Positions 6,249-12,655 of a stretch of 19,189 nt of DNA are shown piece after piece. A program made the position numbers and the translations under genes. Every line of letters starts with the position of its first letter. Position 1 is the first letter of the stretch. Below the pieces are notes generated by a model, which worked only from the letters and a program-made list of their open reading frames with translations, was not told the origin of the DNA and made no database searches. Source of the DNA: UBA4615 sp044368415 (lineage in GTDB: Bacteria > Pseudomonadota > Gammaproteobacteria > Burkholderiales > Burkholderiaceae_E); the NCBI GenBank assembly GCA_044368415.1, contig JBIPLJ010000074.1:1-19189 (forward strand), given 5' to 3'.

Positions 6249-6410
6249 CGGTGAATGCAGATGGAACTACAGGTAGACGCACGCGCTGGCTCCTCGAGAG
6301 CCGGCGCGTGCCCTTCGCAGAGATGCGTGGGGCGCCCGGGTCCGAATCCCGGTCCAGAAATGGATGGCGGAGCAAGGTTTCATCGATCCTGGTCACCGTT
6401 CCTTTTTTTT
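6249..6410 (+). ncRNA. yrlA: Y-RNA-like RNA with tRNA-like module (YrlA type)
   Basis: The basal stem CGGTGA/TCACCG (6249-6254 with 6393-6398) and an 8-bp inner helix (6260-6267 with 6377-6384, same G-U pair as the sister RNA) form the likely Rsr-binding stem. The loop carries a tRNA mimic. In order it has a D-arm sequence GGAACTACAGGTAGACGC (6263-6280) close to tRNA-Leu, a 12-bp arm with 5-nt loop (6281-6309) where the anticodon arm would be, a GAGA-capped arm (6310-6333) like a class II variable arm, and a T-arm with 5-bp stem and 7-nt loop TCCGAAT (6336-6352). A TCCA-GAAA-TGGA hairpin (6353-6364) replaces the acceptor stem. Eight T residues (6403-6410) follow the basal stem, possibly a leaky terminator before rtcB. 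Known bacterial YrlA RNAs have this architecture and location beside rsr. Confidence 0.85.
6403..6410 (+). terminator. T-tract after the YrlA basal stem (possible attenuator)
   Basis: Eight consecutive T residues begin four bases after the 3' strand of the basal stem and end 13 bases before the rtcB start. The Y RNA fold plus T-tract could release most transcripts as finished Y RNA while letting a fraction continue into rtcB. The long-range nature of the stem makes efficient termination uncertain. Confidence 0.4.
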
Positions 6411-6423
6411 CAGATGAAGTGAG

Positions 6424-7653
6424 ATGAGCATGGAACAGCGCTACAACACCGAGCAACCCGAAGGCGGCGTGCCCATCAAGATGTGGACGCGCGGTGTGCC
6501 TGTCGAAGACGAAGCGAAGCAGCAGCTCGCCAACGCGGCGCGCCTGCCGATCGTGTTCAAGCACATCGCTGCGATGCCGGACGTGCACCTGGGCATCGGC
6601 GCGACGGTGGGCTCGGTGATCCCGACCTTGCGGGCCATCATCCCTGCCGCCGTTGGTGTGGACATCGGCTGCGGCATGATGGCCTGCAAGACCACCCTGC
6701 ATGCAAACGACTTGCCCGACAACCTGGCGCCTCTGCGCGCCGCAATCGAGCGCGCCGTGCCGCACGGCTCGTCGCCACGCAACCGTGGTCGTGACCACGG
6801 CAGTTGGGAGCACCCGCCCGACGCGGTGGACCAGGTCTGGGCGACGCTGGTGGACGAGTTCAACGCGCTGTGCGAACTGCACCCGCGCCTCGAGAAGACG
6901 AACAACCTCAAGCACCTGGGTACGCTGGGCACCGGCAACCACTTCATCGAGGTCTGCCTCGACGAGGGCGGCATGGTGTGGTTCATGCTGCACTCGGGTT
7001 CGCGTGGTGTGGGCAACGCGATCGGTACCCACTTCATCGAACTGGCAAAGAAGGATGCCGAGCTGCACCAGCGCAACCTGCCGGACCAGGACCTCGCGTA
7101 CTTCGAGGAAGGCGCGCAGTACTTCGGCGACTACGTGCGCGGGGTGGGTTGGGCGCAGAAGTTCGCGGCGCGCAACCGTGAGGTGATGATGACCAACCTG
7201 ATCGCTACGGTCCGCAAGGTCATCAGCAAGCCGTTCGAGTCGCACGTCGAGGCGGTCAACTGCCACCACAACTACGTGCAGCAGGAGCGCCACTTCGGTG
7301 AGGATGTGTTCGTGACCCGCAAGGGCGCGGTGAGTGCGAAGCGCGGTCAGCTGGGCATCATTCCCGGCAACATGGGTGCGCGCAGTTTCATCGTGCGCGG
7401 CCTGGGCAACGCCGAGAGCTTCGAGAGTTGCAGCCATGGTGCCGGCCGCGTGATGAGCCGCACCCAGGCGAAGAAGCTGTTCACGGTCGACGACCAGATC
7501 AAGGCGACTGAAGGCGTCGAGTGCCGCAAGGACAAGGACGTGATCGACGAGATCCCGATGGCCTACAAGGACATCGACGCGGTGATGGAAGCGCAGAAAG
7601 ACTTGGTGGAAGTCGTTCACACCTTGAAGCAGGTGGTGTGTGTGAAGGGCTAG
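6424..7653 (+). CDS. rtcB: RtcB, GTP-dependent RNA-splicing ligase
   Basis: The 409-residue protein is full length for RtcB (408 in E. coli). It joins 2',3'-cyclic phosphate or 3'-phosphate ends to 5'-OH ends using GTP and Mn2+. Metal-binding and catalytic positions are intact: D80 and C83 in GVDIGCGM, H173 in GTGNHF, H190 in HSGSRGVGN, H281/H282 in the NCHHNYV segment, and the guanylylated histidine H338 in CSHGAGR. The start ATG at 6424 follows a weak GAAGTGAG; ATG 6430 is an alternative. Poor initiation context directly after the YrlA T-tract suggests that ligase output is kept lower than Rsr output. No archease gene is seen nearby. Confidence 0.98.
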   Translation: MSMEQRYNTEQPEGGVPIKMWTRGVPVEDEAKQQLANAARLPIVFKHIAAMPDVHLGIGATVGSVIPTLRAIIPAAVGVDIGCGMMACKTTLHANDLPDNLAPLRAAIERAVPHGSSPRNRGRDHGSWEHPPDAVDQVWATLVDEFNALCELHPRLEKTNNLKHLGTLGTGNHFIEVCLDEGGMVWFMLHSGSRGVGNAIGTHFIELAKKDAELHQRNLPDQDLAYFEEGAQYFGDYVRGVGWAQKFAARNREVMMTNLIATVRKVISKPFESHVEAVNCHHNYVQQERHFGEDVFVTRKGAVSAKRGQLGIIPGNMGARSFIVRGLGNAESFESCSHGAGRVMSRTQAKKLFTVDDQIKATEGVECRKDKDVIDEIPMAYKDIDAVMEAQKDLVEVVHTLKQVVCVKG

Positions 7654-7694
7654 TTGGAGGGGAAGGGCCGGGTGGCTCTCCCCCCCCACTCCAA
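7654..7694 (+). other. Intercistronic hairpin between rtcB and rlaP
   Basis: TTGGAG (7654-7659), immediately after the rtcB stop, pairs with CTCCAA (7689-7694). G-rich and C-rich tracts inside extend the stem past one bulged A. It leaves the rlaP ribosome-binding site (GGGAGG near 7703-7708) free. It may mark an mRNA stability boundary. Confidence 0.45.
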
Positions 7695-7712
7695 GATGAA
7701 CGGGAGGGCGTC

Positions 7713-8540
7713 ATGAACAACGAAGCACTGATCAGCGCGCACCCTATCGACCCAGAGATGCGGGTGCAGATCCTCGAGTGCCTGCAGCGACTCGAGGCCG
7801 ATCACGACGTGAAGGTGCTGTTCGCCTGCGAATCCGGAAGTCGCGGCTGGGGATTTGCCTCGCCGGACAGCGACTACGACGTGCGCTTCATCTATGTGAA
7901 TCGCCTGTCGTGGTATCTCAGGGTGGAAGCGGGCCGCGACGTGATCGAGCAACCGATCAGCGGCGACCTGGACGTGAACGGCTGGGAACTGCGCAAGACC
8001 TTGCAGCTTCTGCGTCAGTCGAATCCGACGCTGCTGGAGTGGCTGCGCTCGCCGATCGTTTACTGCGAAGAGGCCGACACGGTGGCGCGCCTGCGTGTTC
8101 TGGCGGAAGACGGCTTTTCGGCCAGGCGTGGCTATTACCACTACCTGTCGATGGCGAAGAAGAACTTCCGCGAGCATCTGCGCGGGGAAGAGGTTCGCTA
8201 CAAGAAGTACCTCTACGTGCTGCGGCCGCTGTTGGCGGCTCGGTGGATTCGCGACGGGAGAGGTGTGCCGCCGATGCGTTTCGCCGCATTGGCGGAGGCG
8301 ACGATGACCGATCGCTCGCTTCTGGGCGAGATCAACCGACTGCTCGACGTGAAGATGCGTGCCGGTGAAGCTGCGACGAGTCCGCGATGGGTTGGCATCC
8401 ACGACTTCATCGAAAGCGAGCTCGCGGCTGCAGGTGCACAGACGGTCGCGGAGTCGTCTCGAGGGGAGACATCGATGCTTGACTCGTTTCTGTGTGAGAC
8501 GGTCCAGAAGGTTGAGCGAGAGAAGAATGGAACGGATTGA
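7713..8540 (+). CDS. RlaP-type Pol-beta-like nucleotidyltransferase of RNA-repair operons
   Basis: The 275-residue protein carries the nucleotidyltransferase signature GSRGWGF (42-48) followed by SPDSDYDVRF (50-59), where D54 and D56 are the expected metal-binding acids. After the catalytic region come helical segments rich in Arg/Lys (KKNFREHLRGEEVRYKKYLYVLRPLLAARWI). This matches the predicted nucleotidyltransferase family known as RlaP (RNA-ligase-associated Pol-beta-like; Pfam family I recall as PF10127), found beside RNA ligases. Its substrate is unproven; adding nucleotides to a damaged RNA 3' end before sealing is a reasonable inference. The ATG at 7713 has GGGAGG upstream. Its last 14 bp overlap the start of rtcA, indicating translational coupling. 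Confidence 0.88.
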   Translation: MNNEALISAHPIDPEMRVQILECLQRLEADHDVKVLFACESGSRGWGFASPDSDYDVRFIYVNRLSWYLRVEAGRDVIEQPISGDLDVNGWELRKTLQLLRQSNPTLLEWLRSPIVYCEEADTVARLRVLAEDGFSARRGYYHYLSMAKKNFREHLRGEEVRYKKYLYVLRPLLAARWIRDGRGVPPMRFAALAEATMTDRSLLGEINRLLDVKMRAGEAATSPRWVGIHDFIESELAAAGAQTVAESSRGETSMLDSFLCETVQKVEREKNGTD

Positions 8541-9579
8541 ACTCGATGGTTCGACCGGCGAAGGCGGTGGCCAGATCCTGCGCACGGGCCTGGCGTTGTC
8601 GATGTGTACGGGCCGGCCGATGGCGATCCAACACATCCGAACCAAGCGTCCCAAGCCTGGATTGATGCGCCAGCACCTGACCTGTGTGCAGGCGGCTGTG
8701 GCGGTCTGCGGTGCGAAGGTGCAAGGGGCGGAGCTCGGTTCGCAGACCCTGGTCTTCGAGCCCGGTCCGGTGCGCGCCGGCGACTATGTGTTCAATGTCG
8801 GCACGGCGGGCAGTTGCACCCTCGTCCTTCAGACGGTGCTGCCAGCGCTGATGCGGTGTGCCGAATCCAGCCGGGTGTCGCTCAGCGGCGGCACACACAA
8901 CCCGATGGCGCCGCCGTTCCACTTCCTCGAACGCAGCTTTGCACCGCTGCTGCGACGCCTTGGTGTGGGTCTGGATCTGGAACTGCGCCGGCTGGGCTTC
9001 TATCCGGCCGGCGGGGGCGAGGTTTCAGCGGTGGTGCGTCCGGCCACCGCAGGGCTACAGCCCTTCGACCTGACCGAACGCGGCCCCGCGCTGGAGGCGT
9101 ATGCCGAGTGCCTCGCACCAGCCTTGCCGAGCGCTGTGGCGGTACGCGAACTCGCTGCGCTGGCCCGTGCGCTGGGCTGGTCGGGAGCGCAACTGCGCAC
9201 GCCGGCCGTACGCCAGAACGAGGGCCCGGGCAATGCGCTGTTGGCCACGATTGCCTCGACGCATGTGAGCGAGGTTGTCACCGTCTTCGGGGAGAAGGGC
9301 GTGAGCGCAGAGCGGGTGGCGCTCGCCTTGGTCCAGGAGGTCAGGGCCTACCAGGCGAGTCAAGGCGCGCTGGGCCAGCATTTGGCGGATCAGTGGATGT
9401 TGCCGCTGGCACTTGCCGTCCTGGAACGAGGCGCCGCGGCGTCGTTCACCTGCACCGAGATGACCGAACATGCCACGACCAACATCGGCGTCATCGAGCA
9501 GTTCCTGCCGGTGAGCTTCGATGTGGACTCGACGGGTGCGAACCCTCGGATACGTGTGGCGGCCGCAGCGAACCTGTGA
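8527..9579 (+). CDS. rtcA: RtcA, RNA 3'-terminal phosphate cyclase
   Basis: The 350-residue enzyme converts RNA 3'-phosphate to a 2',3'-cyclic phosphate using ATP through an AMP-histidine intermediate, preparing or restoring ends for RtcB. Family blocks are clear: LDGSTGEGGGQILRTGLALS at the N-terminus, RPKPGLMRQHLT (41-52), the glycine-rich VGTAGSCTLVLQTVLP (91-106), SGGTHNPMAPP (120-130), RLGFYPAGGGEV (155-165), and GQHLADQ with the adenylylated histidine at H285. The ATG at 8527 is favoured because it lies inside the 3' end of the preceding gene with AGAGAAGA just upstream; longer in-frame readings run antiparallel to nothing conserved. It is the last clear gene of the operon. Confidence 0.97.
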   Translation: MERIELDGSTGEGGGQILRTGLALSMCTGRPMAIQHIRTKRPKPGLMRQHLTCVQAAVAVCGAKVQGAELGSQTLVFEPGPVRAGDYVFNVGTAGSCTLVLQTVLPALMRCAESSRVSLSGGTHNPMAPPFHFLERSFAPLLRRLGVGLDLELRRLGFYPAGGGEVSAVVRPATAGLQPFDLTERGPALEAYAECLAPALPSAVAVRELAALARALGWSGAQLRTPAVRQNEGPGNALLATIASTHVSEVVTVFGEKGVSAERVALALVQEVRAYQASQGALGQHLADQWMLPLALAVLERGAAASFTCTEMTEHATTNIGVIEQFLPVSFDVDSTGANPRIRVAAAANL

Positions 9580-9665
9580 ACGATGAGGACATCGACCTTC
9601 GAGCCATCACGGCGTTGTTTGCATCTGCGGCCGCTCACCGACTCCAGTCGACCTGGTCGGTCTGA
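9576..9665 (+). CDS. Possible 29-residue ORF overlapping the rtcA stop
   Basis: A GTG at 9576 overlaps the rtcA stop (GTGA) and opens a 29-residue frame (NDEDIDLRAITALF, then ASAAAHRLQSTWSV). The overlap is of the kind used for translational coupling, and the sequence looks like the N-terminus of a longer protein. It may be the start of a former sixth operon gene, cut off at the composition boundary. I recognise no family and chance is possible. Confidence 0.25.
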   Translation: MNDEDIDLRAITALFASAAAHRLQSTWSV

Positions 9666-9696
9666 GATGCGGGCGGCTGGGCGCCGCGCCGAATCG

Positions 9697-10218
9697 CTAC
9701 GCTCCAAAGATTCCGCGCAGCATCGGGCCGTGTTTCGGCGTCGCCTCGGAGGACTCGGGCTCGGGCACATCCGCCATCACCGAGCGCGTCGACGCCCAGT
9801 CGCGCAGCGCGTCGATGCGCTCGGCCATCACCGTCGACAGCGGCCGGGTTCGCATCAGCTCGGCCGTCACCGCCGCGGTGTCGAGCGCGGCCTTGTGCGC
9901 CCGAGTCTCGAATGAGGCGGCGACAATCGCCTGCTCGATCTCGGCACCGGAGAACTGCTCCGAGTGGGCGGCGAGCGCGGCGAGGTCGAAAGCTGCCGGA
10001 TCGAGGCGACGCTTGCGAAGATGGATCTCGAAGATCCGACGGCGCGCGGCTTCCCCGGGGAAGTCGACGATCCAGTGGAACATCGGCATGGTCGTGCGCT
10101 GGGCAATCCGCGACAGCATCGAGAGGACGCGCGGCTCCTCGTGTGTCTCCACGAGGACGATCGGCACGCGGCTGCCGAGCAGCGCGTTGAGTTCCTGCAG
10201 GTCGGCGGCGTCGTCCAA
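9697..10218 (-). pseudogene. AAA+ ATPase (Ycf46-like) with its ATPase core deleted
   Basis: The frame encodes about 173 residues from a TTG at 10218, with no good ribosome-binding site. Residues 2-49 (LLGSRVPIVLVETHEEPRVL and on to MPMFHW) look like the N-terminus of stand-alone AAA+ proteins of about 490-500 residues. Residues 50-173 look like the C-terminus of the same family: VDFPGEAARRRIFEIHLRKR, then SGAEIEQAIVAAS with the sensor-2-type lid, then TRPLSTVMAERI. Everything between is missing, including Walker A and Walker B, roughly 300 residues or more, and the join near 10071 stays in frame. An ATPase without nucleotide-binding motifs is almost certainly non-functional as such. It could still be made as a small scaffold. 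Confidence 0.7.
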
Positions 10219-10521
10219 GGGCGGATCCGGGCGATGGGGGGCGAGTGGGCAGCGTGTGGCGCACCTCGCCGCGCTGCAATCCTCGGCGTCCGGCCGTGCA
10301 CGGGTGACCGATCGACGGCGTGCGGCCGCGGATCGCTGCAGGCGTTCCGCCACGAGGGCTTCGGCGTTGGCAACGGGTCCGACGACGGCCATACTCCGCG
10401 CTTCGTCACCATCTGGAAGTCTGCATATGTCGTCGAGAAGGCCCATTGGGATGGCGTCCTGCGCCATCGCGTCCGTCAGACCCGAGACTCCGTTTTGGAC
10501 GCCGGGCGGGGTGCGCCAGCC
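10219..10521. other. Stretch without a recognised gene
   Basis: About 300 bp separate the scarred AAA+ gene from the outer-membrane protein gene. Long frames run through it on both strands, as expected at this GC content, but none has a start with a ribosome-binding site or a recognisable motif. A minus-strand reading (AIPMGLLDDICRLPDGDEAR) looks moderately protein-like and could be a gene fragment. No promoter stands out. Confidence 0.4.
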
Positions 10522-11331
10522 ATGACCCTGCCTGTGCTCCATCACGCTGCCGCCGGCCTGCTCTGCGTCGCCTCGGCCCTGCCCGCCGCCGCACAGGAAA
10601 GCGCCGAGGACCTCGCCAAGAAGCTGTCGAACCCGGTTGCCGCACTGATCAGCGTGCCGGTGCAGGTCAACTACGACGGCGACATCGGCGCTGCCCGTCA
10701 GGGCGAGCGATGGTCGATCAACCTGCAGCCGGTGGTGCCGATCTCTCTGAACGCCGACTGGAACGTGATCTCGCGCACGATTGTCCCGCTGGTCACGCAG
10801 CACGACATCGCGCCCGGCAGCGGCCGTCAGAGCGGTCTCGGCGATGTTGTCCAGAGTGTCTTCTTCTCGCCCAAGGCACCGACCGCGGGTGGCTGGATCT
10901 GGGGCGCGGGCCCGGTGTTCCTGCTGCCTACCGGCACCGACGACCTGTTGAGCGCGCGGCAATGGGCCGCCGGGCCCACTGCGGTCGTCCTCAGGCAGGA
11001 CCGCGGCTGGACCTACGGGGCGCTCGCCAACCACCTGTGGTCGTTCGCCGGTGACAACCAGCGCGCGGACGTCAACGCGACCTTCATCCAGCCCTTCGTG
11101 TCTTATACGACGCCGGACGCCTGGACGGTGACCGCGCAGACCGAGTCCACCTACGACTGGAGCCGCAAGCAGTGGTCGGTACCACTGAATGTGCTGTTGA
11201 CCCGGGTCACGAAGATCGGCGGGCAGCTGGTGAGCGTCGGTGGCGGTTTGCGTTACTGGGCCGAAGGCCCGGACGGCGGCCCGCACGGGCTGGGCGTACG
11301 GCTGGTGGTGACGCTGCTGTTCCCGAAGTGA
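10522..11331 (+). CDS. Outer-membrane beta-barrel protein (transporter-like)
   Basis: The 269-residue protein begins with a signal peptide (LHHAAAGLLCVASALPAAAQ) that would be cleaved near residue 24-25. The mature part alternates polar and hydrophobic residues and is rich in Trp and Tyr, as in beta-barrels. It resembles the 'transporter' or phenol-degradation MetA-like outer-membrane proteins often annotated in proteobacteria: an NPVAALISVPVQVNYD start, repeated paired strands, GWIWGAGPVFLLPTGTD, and a final strand GVRLVVTLLFPK ending in the K after LLFP. No charge-specific motif gives a substrate. The ATG at 10522 is chosen because it opens the signal peptide, though no strong ribosome-binding site precedes it. 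It converges on the serine hydrolase gene. Confidence 0.85.
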   Translation: MTLPVLHHAAAGLLCVASALPAAAQESAEDLAKKLSNPVAALISVPVQVNYDGDIGAARQGERWSINLQPVVPISLNADWNVISRTIVPLVTQHDIAPGSGRQSGLGDVVQSVFFSPKAPTAGGWIWGAGPVFLLPTGTDDLLSARQWAAGPTAVVLRQDRGWTYGALANHLWSFAGDNQRADVNATFIQPFVSYTTPDAWTVTAQTESTYDWSRKQWSVPLNVLLTRVTKIGGQLVSVGGGLRYWAEGPDGGPHGLGVRLVVTLLFPK

Positions 11332-11335
11332 CGCG

Positions 11336-11357
11336 GCGGGCGGCCGTGGCGGCCCGC
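11336..11357 (+). terminator. GC-rich stem-loop after the outer-membrane protein gene
   Basis: GCGGGC (11336-11341) pairs with GCCCGC (11352-11357) a few bases after the stop codon at 11329-11331, in the gap between convergent genes. There is no T-tract, so intrinsic termination is uncertain. Confidence 0.4.
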
Positions 11358-11451
11358 GACCTTAGCCGCCCCGTTGTGCATCGACCCGCCGCGTCGTCCA
11401 GAGCGGCCGGTTGATGAGCGGTGACCGCTGCTGAGCCCGCCTGAGCACACC

Positions 11452-12633
11452 TCAGGCCGTGGCGCACACCCGCTTCATGAACTCGAACCAGTACGGGTTC
11501 CAGAAGCCCATGTAACGCTGCGTCATCAGCACTGCACCCAGGCCCTGGTCCGGCGAGATCCACCAGTGGGTGCCGGCCATGCCGCCCCACTGCATGGCGC
11601 CCGTGGAGCCCGGCGGATCGAGCGGCGAGGGTGTGTGCGTCACCGCGCCTGCCAGCCCGTGGCCCTTGCCGCGCACCGGGCCGGTCATCGGGAAGCTCAC
11701 GCACACCCCGTCGGCCAGTTGGTTGGTTCGCATCGCCTCGAGGGTCTCGGGCCGCAGCAGCGTCGGGCCGCCCGGCACCAGCGCCCGCACCAGCGCGGTC
11801 ATGTCGCTGAGCGAGGACACCAGACCCCCGCCGCCGGACTGGCGCGGCATCGGCTTCATGTAGGCGTCGGGGTAGGGCGTGTCGTTCATGCGCCGCAGCC
11901 CGGGCCGGGTCGGGTCGAGCAGATCGACGCCGACGTAGAGCGCGGCCAGCCGCGAGCGCTCGGGCTCGGGGATCACGAAGCCGGTGTCGCGCAGTCCGAG
12001 CGGGTCCAGGATCCGGGCCCGGAAGAACTCGCCCAGCCGCTGCCCGGTGATCACCTCGATCAGGTGTCCGAGCACATCGATGGCGATCGAGTACTCCCAG
12101 GACTCGCCGGGGTGGTAGGCGAGCGGCAGCGTCGCGAGCGCCTCGACCAGTTCGGCGAGCGAGCGGCCATCGCCGAGCACGCGACGCTCGGTGTAGGCGC
12201 GGTACATCAGCGTGCCGGGGTCGAGCAGGCCGTAGGACAGACCGGCCGAGTGTGACAGCAGGTGGCGTACCGTGATCGGCCGGCGCGCGGGCTCGGTGTC
12301 GTCGAGCCGCGTCGCGCCGGGGCGCAGCACCTGCGGCGACGCGAGCTCGGGGATGTGTGTGCCGATCGGGTCGTCCAGGCCGATGCGGCCATCCTCGACC
12401 AGCGCGAGCACCGCGCATGAGGTGAACAGCTTGGTGTTCGAGAACGCACGGAACAGGTGATCGCGGCGCAGCGGGATGCCGGCCTCGACGTCGGCCAGGC
12501 CGATGCAGCGCTCGTCGACCACCTCGCGCCCGCGCAGGATCGCCCATGAAGCGCCGGCGAGCAGCCCGCCGTCCACGTAGCCGCGCATCGCGGCCTCGAC
12601 CGCGTCGAATCGGGAGTCGGTGATCGGTGTCAT
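11452..12633 (-). CDS. Beta-lactamase-family serine hydrolase (class C-like esterase)
   Basis: The 393-residue protein is of the serine-type D-Ala-D-Ala carboxypeptidase/EstB/class C beta-lactamase fold. The nucleophile motif SNTK is at 65-68 (S65, K68), the second motif is Y181-S-I in the WEYSIAIDVLG segment, and the third active-site strand is GMAGTHWW (351-358). Many family members with a YSI motif and no signal peptide are cytoplasmic esterases. The absence of a leader here suggests the same, so a role in antibiotic resistance is unlikely. The ATG at 12633 is preferred; a longer frame from 12729 overlaps the upstream gene with a low-complexity Arg/Thr stretch. It begins 22 bp after the acyl-CoA synthetase stop and probably shares its transcript. 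Confidence 0.92.
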   Translation of the reverse strand: MTPITDSRFDAVEAAMRGYVDGGLLAGASWAILRGREVVDERCIGLADVEAGIPLRRDHLFRAFSNTKLFTSCAVLALVEDGRIGLDDPIGTHIPELASPQVLRPGATRLDDTEPARRPITVRHLLSHSAGLSYGLLDPGTLMYRAYTERRVLGDGRSLAELVEALATLPLAYHPGESWEYSIAIDVLGHLIEVITGQRLGEFFRARILDPLGLRDTGFVIPEPERSRLAALYVGVDLLDPTRPGLRRMNDTPYPDAYMKPMPRQSGGGGLVSSLSDMTALVRALVPGGPTLLRPETLEAMRTNQLADGVCVSFPMTGPVRGKGHGLAGAVTHTPSPLDPPGSTGAMQWGGMAGTHWWISPDQGLGAVLMTQRYMGFWNPYWFEFMKRVCATA

Positions 12634-12655
12634 GGTCGTCGTCTGGGCCGCGCGC

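Noticed and set aside
6262..6360. Genuine tRNA-Leu gene
   Set aside because: There is no 7-bp acceptor stem or CCA end, and the anticodon-position arm has a 12-bp stem with a 5-nt loop. The module sits inside a longer Y-RNA stem.
6190..7689. 499-residue frame on the minus strand across rtcB
   Set aside because: It is antisense to RtcB, whose catalytic residues are all intact. The minus-strand product is His/Arg/Val-rich with no recognisable domain and would also run through the YrlA RNA.
9964..10521. Upstream extension of the outer-membrane protein frame
   Set aside because: The extension overlaps the AAA+ remnant in antisense and would bury the signal peptide that begins at 10522.
11207..12547. 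446-residue minus-strand frame overlapping the serine hydrolase
   Set aside because: It is a shifted reading of the same strand as the hydrolase, dominated by Arg/Ala/Gly, with none of the active-site motifs.
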